64,000 nt of DNA from CAYOHR01 sp964512145 (GTDB lineage Bacteria; Bacteroidota; Bacteroidia; Flavobacteriales_G; JALEGO01): NCBI GenBank assembly GCA_964512145.1, contig CAZEIM010000006.1, forward strand, positions 1 to 64,000, read 5' to 3'. Below, piece by piece: positions 33,218-42,521 of the stretch (its first letter is position 1; each line of letters begins with the position of its first letter). Made by a program: the position numbers and the translations under genes. Under the pieces are notes generated by a model. The model was given only the letters and a program-made list of their open reading frames with translations. It searched no databases and was not told the origin of the DNA.

Positions 33218-34042
33218 ATGGGAATTAAAAAGTTAAAACCAACCACACCTGGACAAAGATTTAAAGTAAGTCCAACATTTGAAGAAATTACCACTTCAAA
33301 GCCATTGAAAGCTTTAACAGTTGGTAAAAAATCAACCGGAGGTAGAACTAATACCGGTAGATTATCAATGAGATATATTGGAGGTGGACATAAAAAGAAG
33401 TTTAGAGTTATTGACTTTAAAAGGGAAAAGTTTAATATTCCAGCTACAGTTAAAACTGTTGAGTATGATCCCAATAGAAGCGCAAGGATTGCTTTATTAT
33501 ATTATGCTGATGGAGAGAAAAGATATATTCTAGCTCCCAATGGAATTAGTGTAAATCAAACTATAATTTCCGGAAAAGGTATTGCACCAAACGTTGGAAA
33601 TTGTATGTTTTTGAATGAAATACCTTTGGGTACAATAATACACAATATTGAGTTAAGACCTGGTCAAGGTGCAAAAATGGCTAGAAGTGCTGGCTCATAT
33701 GCTCAACTTTTAGCAAGAGAAGACAAATATGTTACTATTAAACTGCCTTCTGGAGAAACTAGAATCATTTTGTCTAATTGTATGGCTACAATTGGTTCAG
33801 TTTCAAATTCTGAGCATAATTTAGTTAGATCAGGTAAAGCAGGTAGGTCAAGATGGTTAGGAAGAAAACCAAGAGTTAGAGGTGTAGCTATGAATCCAAT
33901 AGATCACCCTATGGGAGGTGGAGAAGGTAGAGCTTCTGGTGGTCACCCTAGATCAAGAAAAGGTATACCAGCAAAAGGATATAAAACAAGGAAACTTAAG
34001 AATTCTAGTAATAAATATATAGTTGAGCGTAGAAAAAAATAA
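33218..34042 (+). CDS. rplB: 50S ribosomal protein L2
   Basis: Needed for subunit joining and peptidyl-transferase activity. 274 residues, with KKSTGGRTNTGRLSMRYIGG, the SH3-like core, and the highly conserved C-terminal loop MNPIDHPMGGGEGRASGGHP whose His lies near the catalytic centre. Confidence 0.98.
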   Translation: MGIKKLKPTTPGQRFKVSPTFEEITTSKPLKALTVGKKSTGGRTNTGRLSMRYIGGGHKKKFRVIDFKREKFNIPATVKTVEYDPNRSARIALLYYADGEKRYILAPNGISVNQTIISGKGIAPNVGNCMFLNEIPLGTIIHNIELRPGQGAKMARSAGSYAQLLAREDKYVTIKLPSGETRIILSNCMATIGSVSNSEHNLVRSGKAGRSRWLGRKPRVRGVAMNPIDHPMGGGEGRASGGHPRSRKGIPAKGYKTRKLKNSSNKYIVERRKK

Positions 34043-34046
34043 TTAA

Positions 34047-34325
34047 ATGAGTAGATCTTTAAAAAAACCACCATTTGTACACTACAAACTAAGAAAAAAG
34101 ATAGAGATTGTACAAAATGCATCTAAGAAAGAAGTTATTAAAACTTGGTCTAGAGCATCTATGATAACTCCAGAATTTGTTGGTATTACCATAGCTGTTC
34201 ATAATGGAAAGCAATTTATACCAGTGTATGTGACTGAAAATATGGTAGGCCATAAATTAGGAGAGTTTGCACCAACTAGAATTTTTAGAGGACATGCAGG
34301 ACAAAAAAAAGATAAAAAAGGCTAA
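34047..34325 (+). CDS. rpsS: 30S ribosomal protein S19
   Basis: 30S head protein forming inter-subunit bridges with 50S. 92 residues with SRSLKKPPFVHYKL, the RNA-binding TWSRASMITPEFVGITIAVH and GHKLGEFAPTRIFRGHAG. Four bases after rplB. Confidence 0.98.
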   Translation: MSRSLKKPPFVHYKLRKKIEIVQNASKKEVIKTWSRASMITPEFVGITIAVHNGKQFIPVYVTENMVGHKLGEFAPTRIFRGHAGQKKDKKG

Positions 34326-34336
34326 AATTAGAAATA

Positions 34337-34729
34337 ATGGGAAAGCGTAAAACAAATATGGCAGAATCAATTAAACAAGCAAATAAAACAAAATATTTTG
34401 CTAGGTTAAATAATTGTTCATCATCTCCTAGAAAGATGAGATTAGTAGCTGATTTAATTAGAGGTATGGATGTTGTTAAGGCATCAGCTGTTTTAGAATT
34501 TACAAAAAAAGACGCAGCAAGAGACTTAGAAAAGTTATTAAAGTCGGCCATGTATAATTTTGAAACTAAATCTGGAGAAAGATGGGATCAGTCAAATTTG
34601 TTTGTAAAAGAGATCTTCGTAAATGAAGGTAGAACTTTAAAAAGAATTTTACCTGCACCACAAGGACGCGCCTACAGAATGAGAAAACGATCAAATCATG
34701 TAACTATAATTTTAGATAAAAAACAATAA
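34337..34729 (+). CDS. rplV: 50S ribosomal protein L22
   Basis: Its beta-hairpin lines the exit tunnel, where macrolide-resistance changes occur. 130 residues; core NNCSSSPRKMRLVADLIRG, and hairpin region around RTLKRILPAPQGRAYRMRKR. I keep the ATG at 34337 (MGKRKTNMAES) because related Bacteroidota L22 proteins open with a similar MGxRK; the ATG at 34358 is a weaker choice. Confidence 0.97.
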   Translation: MGKRKTNMAESIKQANKTKYFARLNNCSSSPRKMRLVADLIRGMDVVKASAVLEFTKKDAARDLEKLLKSAMYNFETKSGERWDQSNLFVKEIFVNEGRTLKRILPAPQGRAYRMRKRSNHVTIILDKKQ

Positions 34730-34730
34730 G

Positions 34731-35438
34731 ATGGGACAAAAAACAAACCCTATAGGTAATAGATTAGGATTTATAAGAGGTTGGGATTCTAATTGGTATG
34801 GAGGAAATAAATACTCTGAAAAAATACTAGAGGATTATAAAATTAGAAGATATTTAAGTGAAAGACTTAAAAAAGCAAGTGTTTCTAAAATTGTTATTGA
34901 ACGTACTTTAAAAGTAGTTACAGTAACTGTACATACAGCTAGACCTGGTGTTATTATTGGTAAAGCAGGACAAGAAGTTGATAAATTAAAAGAGGAATTA
35001 AAAAACTTCACTCAAAAAGATGTTCAAATAAATATATTTGAAATAAAGCGTCCTGATTTAGATGCTAAGTTAGTTGCAGATAGTATTAGTAAGCAAATTG
35101 AAGGTAGAATATCTTATAGAAGAGCTATTAAATTAGCAATTGCGTCAGCAATAAGAATGGGAGCAGAAGGCATTAAAGTTTCCCTATCTGGTAGAATTAA
35201 TGGGGCTGAGATGGCGAGAACTGAGCATTATAAAGAAGGAAGAACGCCTTTACATACATTTAGGGCAGATATTGATTATGCTATTTCTGAAGCTCACACT
35301 ACGTATGGTAGATTAGGTGTAAAAGTATGGATTTGTAAGGGAGAAGTATATGGAAAACGTGATTTGTCACCTAATTTCGGAATGGCTACAAAAGAACAGC
35401 AAGATAAAGGTAAGTTTAAACCAAAAAGAAAGCGATAA
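34731..35438 (+). CDS. rpsC: 30S ribosomal protein S3
   Basis: Part of the mRNA entry tunnel and its helicase activity. 235 residues: MGQKTNPIGNRLGFIRGW at the start, a KH domain with VIIGKAGQEVDKL (GxxG loop GKAG), and a C-terminal domain with YGRLGVKVWICKGEVYG. One base after rplV. Confidence 0.98.
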   Translation: MGQKTNPIGNRLGFIRGWDSNWYGGNKYSEKILEDYKIRRYLSERLKKASVSKIVIERTLKVVTVTVHTARPGVIIGKAGQEVDKLKEELKNFTQKDVQINIFEIKRPDLDAKLVADSISKQIEGRISYRRAIKLAIASAIRMGAEGIKVSLSGRINGAEMARTEHYKEGRTPLHTFRADIDYAISEAHTTYGRLGVKVWICKGEVYGKRDLSPNFGMATKEQQDKGKFKPKRKR

Positions 35439-35449
35439 AATTGTAAATT

Positions 35450-35866
35450 ATGTTACAACCTAAAAAATCAAAATACAGAAAGCAGCAAAAAGGTAGAGTT
35501 AAGGGTTTAGCTCACAGAGGGTCTCAAATATCTTTTGGGTCATTTGGAATTAAATCATTAGAAATGGGATTACTAACCAGCAGAGAAATAGAAGCTGCTA
35601 GGGTTGCTTTAACTAGGTTTATGAAAAGAGAAGGTCAAGTGTGGATTAGGATTTTTCCAGACAAACCTGTTACTAGAAAACCTGCTGAAGTAAGGATGGG
35701 TAAAGGTAAAGGAGCACCTGATCATTGGGTGGCTAGAGTTAGACCAGGGGCAATTATGTTTGAAGTAGATGGTGTAAATCCAGATGTAGCAAAGGAAGCA
35801 TTAAGATTAGCAGCACAAAAATTATCAGTAACCACAAAATTTGTTGTAAGGACAGATTATATTTAG
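35450..35866 (+). CDS. rplP: 50S ribosomal protein L16
   Basis: Positions the acceptor ends of A- and P-site tRNAs. 138 residues; opening LQPKKSKYRKQQKGRVKGL, then RVRPGAIMFEVDGV and the end LSVTTKFVVR. Eleven bases after rpsC. Confidence 0.98.
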   Translation: MLQPKKSKYRKQQKGRVKGLAHRGSQISFGSFGIKSLEMGLLTSREIEAARVALTRFMKREGQVWIRIFPDKPVTRKPAEVRMGKGKGAPDHWVARVRPGAIMFEVDGVNPDVAKEALRLAAQKLSVTTKFVVRTDYI

Positions 35867-35882
35867 TAGTTTTGCAAAAATT

Positions 35883-36071
35883 ATGAAAAAGTATTCGCAT
35901 ATAAAGGAAATGAAAACCACTGAATTATCCGATAAATTAGTGGAGGAAAAAGCAATGTTAGTTAAAATGAAACTTAACCACGGGATTTCTCCATTAGAGA
36001 ATCCTTTGCAATTGCGTGAAAAAAGGAAATTAGTTGCAAGATTAGCTACTGAATTAAACAAGAGAAAATAA
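35883..36071 (+). CDS. rpmC: 50S ribosomal protein L29
   Basis: Two-helix protein at the tunnel exit, next to L23. 62 residues with YSHIKEMKTTELSDKLVEEK and the C-terminal helix NPLQLREKRKLVARLATELN. Sixteen bases after rplP; seven before rpsQ. Confidence 0.94.
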   Translation: MKKYSHIKEMKTTELSDKLVEEKAMLVKMKLNHGISPLENPLQLREKRKLVARLATELNKRK

Positions 36072-36078
36072 GATTAAT

Positions 36079-36333
36079 ATGGAGCGTAATTTAAGAAAAG
36101 AAAGGGTAGGAGTTGTTGTAAGTGATAAGATGGAAAAGTCTATTACAGTTTTAGTTGAAAGAAAAGTAAAACATAAAGTGTATGGTAAATTTATAAACTT
36201 TAGTAAAAAATTTATCGCACATGATGAAAAGAATGAATGTGGTATTGGAGATACCGTAAAAATTATGGAAACTCGACCATTAAGTAAAAGAAAAAGATGG
36301 AGATTGGTTGAAATTTTAGAAAAAGCTAAATAA
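36079..36333 (+). CDS. rpsQ: 30S ribosomal protein S17
   Basis: OB-fold primary 16S rRNA-binding protein. 84 residues: RKERVGVVVSDKMEKSITVL and HDEKNECGIGDTVKIMETRP, the family signature, then LSKRKRWRLVEIL. Confidence 0.97.
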   Translation: MERNLRKERVGVVVSDKMEKSITVLVERKVKHKVYGKFINFSKKFIAHDEKNECGIGDTVKIMETRPLSKRKRWRLVEILEKAK

Positions 36334-36354
36334 AATTATTTAAATTACAGGGAT

Positions 36355-36723
36355 ATGATCCAGCAAGAATCAAGAGTTAACGTAGCAGATAATAGTGGTG
36401 CAAAAGAAGCTTTATGTATTAGAGTTTTAGGTGGAACTAAAAGAAGATATGCATCTATAGGTGATGAAATAATAGTATCTATTAAAGATGCTTTACCTTC
36501 AGGAGGTGTTAAAAAAGGTTCCGTTTCTAGAGCTGTTGTTGTTAGAACAAAAAAAGAAATTAGAAGAAACGATGGTTCTTACATTAGATTTGATGATAAC
36601 GCTATTGTCTTGCTTAATAATGCTGGGGAAATGAGAGGTACAAGGATTTTTGGTCCAGTAGCAAGAGAGTTAAGAGAAAAGCAGTACATGAAAATTGTTT
36701 CATTGGCACCAGAGGTTTTATAA
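36355..36723 (+). CDS. rplN: 50S ribosomal protein L14
   Basis: Contacts 16S rRNA in an inter-subunit bridge and is the docking site of the silencing factor RsfS. 122 residues: MIQQESRVNVADNSGAKEAL, GGVKKGSVSRAVVVRTK, GTRIFGPVARELREKQYMKI. Twenty-one bases after rpsQ. Confidence 0.98.
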   Translation: MIQQESRVNVADNSGAKEALCIRVLGGTKRRYASIGDEIIVSIKDALPSGGVKKGSVSRAVVVRTKKEIRRNDGSYIRFDDNAIVLLNNAGEMRGTRIFGPVARELREKQYMKIVSLAPEVL

Positions 36724-36728
36724 ATAAC

Positions 36729-37052
36729 ATGATTATGAGTAAATTGCATATTAAAAAAGGAGATACTGTAATGGTGTTATCCGGAGAAAATAAAAAGAAG
36801 AAAGGAAAAGTTCTTTCCGTTGATATTAAATCACAAAGAGCTTTTGTTGAGGGTATTAATATAGTATCTAAACATACTAAACCTAATGCTAAAAATCCAG
36901 ATGGTGGTATTGTAAAAGTTGAAGCTCCTGTTCATGTATCTAAATTAATGCTAGTTGATTCAAAAGGAGTACCATCAAGAGTATCTAAAGTTAAAGGTAA
37001 GGATGGAAAAATTGTTAGAGTATCAAAAAAATCTAAAGAAGAAATTAAATGA
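36729..37052 (+). CDS. rplX: 50S ribosomal protein L24
   Basis: Assembly initiator of the 50S subunit with a KOW motif: KLHIKKGDTVMVLSGENKKK, then KGKVLSVDIKSQRAFVEGIN. 107 residues from ATG 36729; the ATG at 36735 (MSKLHIKKG) is an equally good start. It overlaps rplE by four bases (ATGA). Confidence 0.96.
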   Translation: MIMSKLHIKKGDTVMVLSGENKKKKGKVLSVDIKSQRAFVEGINIVSKHTKPNAKNPDGGIVKVEAPVHVSKLMLVDSKGVPSRVSKVKGKDGKIVRVSKKSKEEIK

Positions 37053-37606
37053 GTAAGGTAGTTTATAAACCAAGATTAAAAGAGAAATACGAAAAAGATA
37101 TTTCTAAAAATTTACAAGATAGATTTGGTTTTTCTAGTAAAATGAGAGTGCCAAAATTGTTAAAAATTTCTATTAATCAAGGACTTGGAGCTGCTATTTC
37201 TGATAAAAAAATGATTGAAACAGCTATTCAAGAAATGACTTTTATTGCTGGTCAAAAAGCAGTATCAACTAAAGCTAAAAAAGATATTTCAAACTTCAAA
37301 TTAAGAAAAGGTATACCAGTAGGAGTTAGAGTAACTCTTAGAGGGGATAAAATGTATGAGTTTTTGGATAGATTAATATCAGTAGCATTACCTAGAACAA
37401 GAGATTTTAAAGGAATTAATAAAAAAGGTTTTGATGGTAGAGGTAATTACACACTCGGAATAAAGGAACAAATAATTTTTCCAGAAATTGATATAGATAA
37501 AGTAAGTAAAATTAATGGTATGGACATTACTTTTGTAACTACCGCACAAACAAATGAGGAAGCATTCGAATTATTGAAAGAATTTGGAATGCCTTTTAAA
37601 AATTAA
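37049..37606 (+). CDS. rplE: 50S ribosomal protein L5
   Basis: Binds 5S rRNA and contacts P-site tRNA. 185 residues: YKPRLKEKYEKDISKNLQDR, KLLKISINQGLGAAI, LRKGIPVGVRVTLRGDKMYE and GRGNYTLGIKEQIIFPEID. Start codon overlaps the rplX stop. Confidence 0.98.
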   Translation: MSKVVYKPRLKEKYEKDISKNLQDRFGFSSKMRVPKLLKISINQGLGAAISDKKMIETAIQEMTFIAGQKAVSTKAKKDISNFKLRKGIPVGVRVTLRGDKMYEFLDRLISVALPRTRDFKGINKKGFDGRGNYTLGIKEQIIFPEIDIDKVSKINGMDITFVTTAQTNEEAFELLKEFGMPFKN

Positions 37607-37624
37607 ATTTTCTAAGATATACCT

Positions 37625-37894
37625 ATGGCAAAAGAATCAATGAAAGCAAGAGAGCGTAAACGTCAACAAATGGTTGAAAAATACGCTGAGAAAAGAAAAA
37701 AATTAAAAGAGGAAGGAAATTGGGAAGAATTACAAAAACTTCCTAAGAATTCTTCTAAAGTAAGATTACATAACAGATGTACTATTACAGGAAGGCCAAG
37801 AGGATATATTAGAATATTTGGTATTAACCGTGTTACTTTTAGAGAAATGGCTAACAATGGTTTGATTCCCGGAGTTAAAAAAGCTAGTTGGTAA
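37625..37894 (+). CDS. rpsN: 30S ribosomal protein S14, zinc-free type
   Basis: 30S head protein near S3 and S10. 89 residues, with KESMKARERKRQQMVEKYAE and the signature NRCTITGRPRGYIRIFGINR. The CxxC-x(n)-CxxC zinc ribbon of the short S14 form is absent, so this is the zinc-independent long form. Confidence 0.97.
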   Translation: MAKESMKARERKRQQMVEKYAEKRKKLKEEGNWEELQKLPKNSSKVRLHNRCTITGRPRGYIRIFGINRVTFREMANNGLIPGVKKASW

Positions 37895-37904
37895 ATTTAT
37901 TATT

Positions 37905-38300
37905 ATGACAGATACTATAGGAGATTACCTTACAAGAGTAAGAAATGCAATAAAAGCCAACCATAGGTTGGTTGAAATACCTGCATCAAATTTAAAAAAA
38001 GACATCACAAAGGTTTTGTTTGATAAAGGATATATTTTAAATTATAAATTTGAGCAAGAAGATGCTCAAGGAAAAATTAAAATAGCCTTGAAATATCATC
38101 CGGTTACTAAAGTTCCCGCAATCAGAAGAATTGTTCGTATAAGTAAACCTGGTCATAGAAAATATGTGAATTTAGATAATATGCCACGTGTATTAAATGG
38201 TTTAGGTATAGCTATTTTATCTACTTCTAAAGGAGTTATGACAGATAAAGAAGCTAGAAGCCAAAGTGTAGGCGGAGAGGTTTTATGTTATGTTTATTAA
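37905..38300 (+). CDS. rpsH: 30S ribosomal protein S8
   Basis: Primary binder of 16S rRNA helix 21; represses the spc operon in E. coli by binding near rplE. 131 residues: DTIGDYLTRVRNAIKANHRL, and the C-terminal GLGIAILSTSKGVMTDKEAR with GGEVLCYVY. Ten bases after rpsN. Confidence 0.98.
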   Translation: MTDTIGDYLTRVRNAIKANHRLVEIPASNLKKDITKVLFDKGYILNYKFEQEDAQGKIKIALKYHPVTKVPAIRRIVRISKPGHRKYVNLDNMPRVLNGLGIAILSTSKGVMTDKEARSQSVGGEVLCYVY

Positions 38301-38310
38301 TATTTAGGAT

Positions 38311-38868
38311 ATGTCACGAATAGGAAAATTACCAGTACAAATACCCAGCGGAGTTAAAGTAAATTTTAATGATGAAAGAATATTAACAGTTACTGGCCCC
38401 AAAGGTACTTTAACTCAACATATTTCTGAAACTATTAATGTAAAAGTAGAAGATTCTACAATTACGTTTTCTAGAAACGACAATCATAAAGATAATAGAT
38501 CTAAACATGGTTTATATAGGTCTCTTACAAATAATATGATTGTTGGTGTTTCTAAAGGTTACAAAATAACTCAGGAACTAGTTGGTGTAGGGTATAGAGC
38601 TCAGGCAAAAGGTCAACAAATTGAATTATTATTGGGGTATTCTCATAATATTATTTTAGTATTACCTAATGAAGTTAAAGTTACTACAACTGCCGAAAAA
38701 GGTCAGAATCCAACGATTATATTAGAATCTCACGATAAGCAATTAATAGGACAAGTAGCCGCTAAAATTAGATCATTTAGAAAACCTGAACCTTACAAAG
38801 GAAAAGGTATTAAGTTTACTAATGAAGTTTTAAGAAGAAAAGCTGGTAAATCAGCAGCTAAAAAATAA
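38311..38868 (+). CDS. rplF: 50S ribosomal protein L6
   Basis: At the factor-binding site of the 50S subunit. 185 residues, two similar domains: SRIGKLPVQIPSGVKVNF, LTVTGPKGTLTQHI, LVGVGYRAQAKGQQIELLLG, and the C-terminal PEPYKGKGIKFTNEVLRRKA signature. Confidence 0.98.
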   Translation: MSRIGKLPVQIPSGVKVNFNDERILTVTGPKGTLTQHISETINVKVEDSTITFSRNDNHKDNRSKHGLYRSLTNNMIVGVSKGYKITQELVGVGYRAQAKGQQIELLLGYSHNIILVLPNEVKVTTTAEKGQNPTIILESHDKQLIGQVAAKIRSFRKPEPYKGKGIKFTNEVLRRKAGKSAAKK

Positions 38869-38880
38869 TATTAGGTAGTT

Positions 38881-39231
38881 ATGAATAAGAATATTGTTAG
38901 AAGAAATAAAATAAAAAAGCGTATTAGAAAAACGGTTATTGGAACACCTGATTTTCCTAGATTAACTGTATACAGAAGTAATTCTGAAATTTACGCACAA
39001 ATAATTGACGATTTAAATGGCGTAACCTTGGCAAGCGCGTCTTCTTATAAAAATAAAGATGCAAAAAAATCTACTAAGTCGGATATTGCTAAAATAGTAG
39101 GTAAGCAAGTTGCAGAAATAGCGGTACAAAAAGGCATTAAGAAAATATGTTTCGACAGAAACGGTTACTTATTTCACGGTAGAGTTAAAAATTTAGCTGA
39201 CGGGGTAAGAGAAGCAGGTTTAGAATTTTAA
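38881..39231 (+). CDS. rplR: 50S ribosomal protein L18
   Basis: Binds 5S rRNA together with L5. 116 residues with KKRIRKTVIGTPDFPRLTVY, IYAQIIDDLNGVTLASAS, and FDRNGYLFHGRVKNLADGVR at the C-terminus. Twelve bases after rplF. Confidence 0.97.
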   Translation: MNKNIVRRNKIKKRIRKTVIGTPDFPRLTVYRSNSEIYAQIIDDLNGVTLASASSYKNKDAKKSTKSDIAKIVGKQVAEIAVQKGIKKICFDRNGYLFHGRVKNLADGVREAGLEF

Positions 39232-39242
39232 TATATAAAAAT

Positions 39243-39761
39243 ATGAGTATAGCGAACGTAAAACGGGTTAAGTCTAGTGAAATTGAATTAAAAGATAGAT
39301 TAGTAGCCGTTAGAAGAGTAACCAAGGTAACTAAAGGAGGAAGACATTTTAGTTTTTCTGCTATAGTTGTTGTTGGAAATGAAAACGGTGTAGTTGGACA
39401 TGGTTTAGGAAAAGCAAAAGAAGTAACGGATGCAATTTCTAAGGGTATAGATGACGCTAAAAAGAACCTTGTTAAAGTACCAGTTGTAAATTCAACAGTT
39501 CCTCATGATCAATATGGAAAATTTGGAGGAGCTAAAGTGTTTTTAAAACCAGCATCAAGTGGTACAGGAGTAATTGCAGGTGGTGCAATGAGAGCAGTAT
39601 TAGAAAGTGTTGGAATTAAAGATGTGTTAGCAAAATCTCAAGGCTCATCCAATCCTCATAATGTGGTTAAAGCTACTATTAATGCTTTAATGCAAATGAG
39701 AGATGCTTATACTATTGCTCAACACAGAGGGGTTTCATTAGAAAAGGTTTTTAACGGATAA
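39243..39761 (+). CDS. rpsE: 30S ribosomal protein S5
   Basis: Contributes to the mRNA entrance and to decoding accuracy. 172 residues: double-stranded-RNA-binding-like segment RRVTKVTKGGRHFSFSAIVV, GHGLGKAKEVTDAISKGID and LAKSQGSSNPHNVVKATINAL. Confidence 0.98.
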   Translation: MSIANVKRVKSSEIELKDRLVAVRRVTKVTKGGRHFSFSAIVVVGNENGVVGHGLGKAKEVTDAISKGIDDAKKNLVKVPVVNSTVPHDQYGKFGGAKVFLKPASSGTGVIAGGAMRAVLESVGIKDVLAKSQGSSNPHNVVKATINALMQMRDAYTIAQHRGVSLEKVFNG

Positions 39762-39765
39762 TTAT

Positions 39766-39945
39766 ATGAAAAAAGTAAAAATCACTCAGATAAAGAGCAT
39801 CATTGATAGGCCAAAAGATCAAAAGGCTACCATTAAAGCTCTTGGATTTAAAAAATTAAATCATACTATTGAGAAAGTTGCAACTCCTCAAATTTTAGGA
39901 ATGATTAATAAAGTATCACATCTTCTAAAAGTAGAAGAAATTTAA
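39766..39945 (+). CDS. rpmD: 50S ribosomal protein L30
   Basis: A 59-residue gene. It translates as KKVKITQIKSIIDRPKDQKA, then TIKALGFKKLNHTIEKV and ends LLKVEEI, the L30 fold and length. Four bases after rpsE and eight before rplO, exactly where spc operons carry rpmD. Confidence 0.95.
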   Translation: MKKVKITQIKSIIDRPKDQKATIKALGFKKLNHTIEKVATPQILGMINKVSHLLKVEEI

Positions 39946-39953
39946 AATTTACT

Positions 39954-40400
39954 ATGGATTTAAGTAATTTAAAACCTAACGAAGGTTCTACTAAAAATAG
40001 AAAAAGAATAGGTAGGGGTGCAGGTTCTGGTAGAGGAGGCACTTCTACTAGAGGTCATAAAGGACAAAAAGCAATATCTGGGTATAACCATAAAAGAGGT
40101 TTTGAGGGTGGACAGATGCCCCTTCAAAGAAGATTGCCAAAATTTGGGTTTAAAAACTTTAACAGAGTTGAGTATAAGCCTGTTAATATTGATTTATTAA
40201 TTCAAATTGCTGAAAAGTTGAATGTAAATCAAATTTCCAAACAGTTTTTAGTAGAAAATGGTATTATTTCTTCAAATAGTATATATAAAATATTAGGTAG
40301 AGGAGATATAAATAAAGCTATAACCGTTGAAGGAAATGCAATTTCAAAAACAGCTAAAGAAAAATTAGAGAAAGCCGGAGGCTCTTTCAAACTAATATAA
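39954..40400 (+). CDS. rplO: 50S ribosomal protein L15
   Basis: Late-assembly 50S protein. 148 residues: a glycine/arginine-rich N-terminal extension (KRIGRGAGSGRGGTSTRGHK), GGQMPLQRRLPKFGFKN, and the C-terminal globular domain with AISKTAKEKLEKAGGS. It precedes secY by four bases. Confidence 0.97.
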   Translation: MDLSNLKPNEGSTKNRKRIGRGAGSGRGGTSTRGHKGQKAISGYNHKRGFEGGQMPLQRRLPKFGFKNFNRVEYKPVNIDLLIQIAEKLNVNQISKQFLVENGIISSNSIYKILGRGDINKAITVEGNAISKTAKEKLEKAGGSFKLI

Positions 40401-40404
40401 CAGA

Positions 40405-41727
40405 ATGAAAAGATTTTTAGAAACTTTACGCAACATTTGGAATATTGAAGAGTTAAGAAATAGGATTATCTATACTTTACTTTTTCTTTTGGTTTATAGA
40501 ATAGGTTCCTTTGTTGTACTTCCTGGAATTGATTCTGATGTTCTCGAAAAATCAAATGCAGGTGACGCACAGGGTTTAGCACAAATAATTAACATATTTG
40601 CAGGTGGAGCTTTTTCTAGAGCTTCTATATTTGCTTTAGGTATTATGCCTTACATTTCAGCATCTATTGTTATGCAACTTGCTGGAATAGCTATTCCAAC
40701 TATTCAAAAGTTACAGCGTGAGGGAGAAAGTGGTAGAAAAAAAATTAATCAGTGGACTCGTTTTTTAACCATTGCCGTAACTGTTTTACAAGGGTCTTCC
40801 TATTTAGCTAGTCCATTTGTTCCTTCTGAGGCAATTATTAATCCAGGCTTTTTTACATTTACATTACCAGCTTTAATTATATTAATAACCGGTACTTTAT
40901 TTGTAATGTGGTTAGGAGAAAGAATAACTGAAAAGGGTATTGGAAATGGAACTTCCCTTATTATAATGATTGGAATTATAGCAACTTTTCCTACCGCTTT
41001 AGTTTTTGAATTTGAGGCACGATTAAGTAGTGGGGGAATGGTTTTATTTTTAATTGAACTTGTGTTTTTATTGCTTGTTATTATTGCTAGCATACTTTTA
41101 GTTCAAGGCACGAGACGTGTACCTGTGCAGTATGCTAAAAAAATTGTTGGAAATAAACAATATGGTGGAAACAGAAGCTATATACCATTAAAAGTTAATG
41201 CTTCTGGAGTAATGCCTATTATTTTTGCTTCAACTATTATGAGTTTACCAAGACTTTTTTCCTCTACAGATTCAGTAACTGGTTTTGTTAATACATTTTC
41301 TAATCCTTTTGGTTTTTGGTATAATTTTGTTTTAGCAATATTAATTATTGCATTCACATATTTTTACACGGCAATTGTTTTCTCACCAACGCAATTAGCA
41401 GATGATTTAAAGAAAAACGGTGGTTTTATTCCAGGAATTAAGCCAGGTAAAAAAACTGCTGAATTTTTGGATAATGTTTTATCTCGAATTACCCTTCCTG
41501 GGTCAGTATTTCTTGCATTAGTGGCTATATTTCCAGCATTTGCATATATTTTAGGAGTAACTCAATCATTTGCATTATTTTTTGGTGGGACATCATTATT
41601 GATTATGGTTGGAGTTATTTTAGATACACTTCAACAGATTGAAAGTCATTTATTAATGAAACATTATGATGGATTGATGAAATCAGGTCGTATTAAAGGT
41701 AGATCAGCTTTACCTGTTATGAGTTAA
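40405..41727 (+). CDS. secY: Protein translocase subunit SecY
   Basis: Central channel of the Sec translocon in the cytoplasmic membrane. 440 residues with about ten membrane helices. Family signatures: RIGSFVVLPGID at the first helix, SRASIFALGIMPYISASIVM, GNGTSLIIMIGI, and RRVPVQYAKKIVG and ADDLKKNGGFIPGIKPGK in cytoplasmic loops that contact SecA and the ribosome. It exports the precursors of all signal-peptide proteins in this window, including the type IX cargo. Confidence 0.98.
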   Translation: MKRFLETLRNIWNIEELRNRIIYTLLFLLVYRIGSFVVLPGIDSDVLEKSNAGDAQGLAQIINIFAGGAFSRASIFALGIMPYISASIVMQLAGIAIPTIQKLQREGESGRKKINQWTRFLTIAVTVLQGSSYLASPFVPSEAIINPGFFTFTLPALIILITGTLFVMWLGERITEKGIGNGTSLIIMIGIIATFPTALVFEFEARLSSGGMVLFLIELVFLLLVIIASILLVQGTRRVPVQYAKKIVGNKQYGGNRSYIPLKVNASGVMPIIFASTIMSLPRLFSSTDSVTGFVNTFSNPFGFWYNFVLAILIIAFTYFYTAIVFSPTQLADDLKKNGGFIPGIKPGKKTAEFLDNVLSRITLPGSVFLALVAIFPAFAYILGVTQSFALFFGGTSLLIMVGVILDTLQQIESHLLMKHYDGLMKSGRIKGRSALPVMS

Positions 41728-41732
41728 TAAAT

Positions 41733-42521
41733 ATGATTTGTACATCTGAAGAAGAGATTGAATTGATTAGACAAAGTTCTTTGCTTGTTGGTAAAACGTT
41801 AGCTGAAGTTGCGAAACACATTGCGCCTGGTGTAACTACCTTGCATTTGGACAAAATTGCTGAAACTTTTATATTGGATCACGCAGCTAAACCTGGTTTT
41901 AAAGGATATAACGGTTATCCATTTACATTATGCACTTCTGTAAATGACGCAGTTGTTCATGGGATGCCTAATGTAAAATTTTTAAAAGACGGGGATATTG
42001 TTTCGGTTGATTGTGGTGTGTATCTTAATGGCTATTACGGAGACTCTGCGTATACTTTTGCAGTTGGAGATGTACAACCTGATGTTTTAGATCTAATTGA
42101 AATAACTAAAGAATCATTATACCAGGGTATTTTAATGGCTGTTACAGGAAACAGAACTGGAGATATAGGGTATGCCGTCCAATCGTATGTTGAAAATCAT
42201 GGGTATTCTGTTGTTAGAGAATTAGTTGGTCATGGAATAGGCAAAGAGTTGCATGAATATCCTGAGGTACCTAATTATGGAAAAAAAGGAACTGGAGCTG
42301 TTTTAAAAGAAAATATGGTAATAGCTATTGAACCTATGATAAATAAGGGAACTAGAAATGTTAGACAAATGTCTGATGGTTGGACCATTATTACTAAAGA
42401 CGGGAAACCTTCTGCGCATTTTGAGCATACAGTATTAGTTAGAAATAATAAAGCTGAAGTTTTATCAACTTTTGAATATATAGAAAAAGAATTATATAAA
42501 AATATAAATGTAGTAAATTAA
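41733..42521 (+). CDS. map: Methionine aminopeptidase, type I
   Basis: Removes the initiator Met from nascent proteins. 262 residues. Metal ligands are visible: two Asp in VSVDCGVYLNGYYGDSAYTF, His in GHGIGKELHEYPEVPNYG, Glu in AIEPMINKGT and Glu in HFEHTVLV. Its stop overlaps the infA start (TAATG). The placement secY-map-infA is the common bacterial order. Confidence 0.97.
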   Translation: MICTSEEEIELIRQSSLLVGKTLAEVAKHIAPGVTTLHLDKIAETFILDHAAKPGFKGYNGYPFTLCTSVNDAVVHGMPNVKFLKDGDIVSVDCGVYLNGYYGDSAYTFAVGDVQPDVLDLIEITKESLYQGILMAVTGNRTGDIGYAVQSYVENHGYSVVRELVGHGIGKELHEYPEVPNYGKKGTGAVLKENMVIAIEPMINKGTRNVRQMSDGWTIITKDGKPSAHFEHTVLVRNNKAEVLSTFEYIEKELYKNINVVN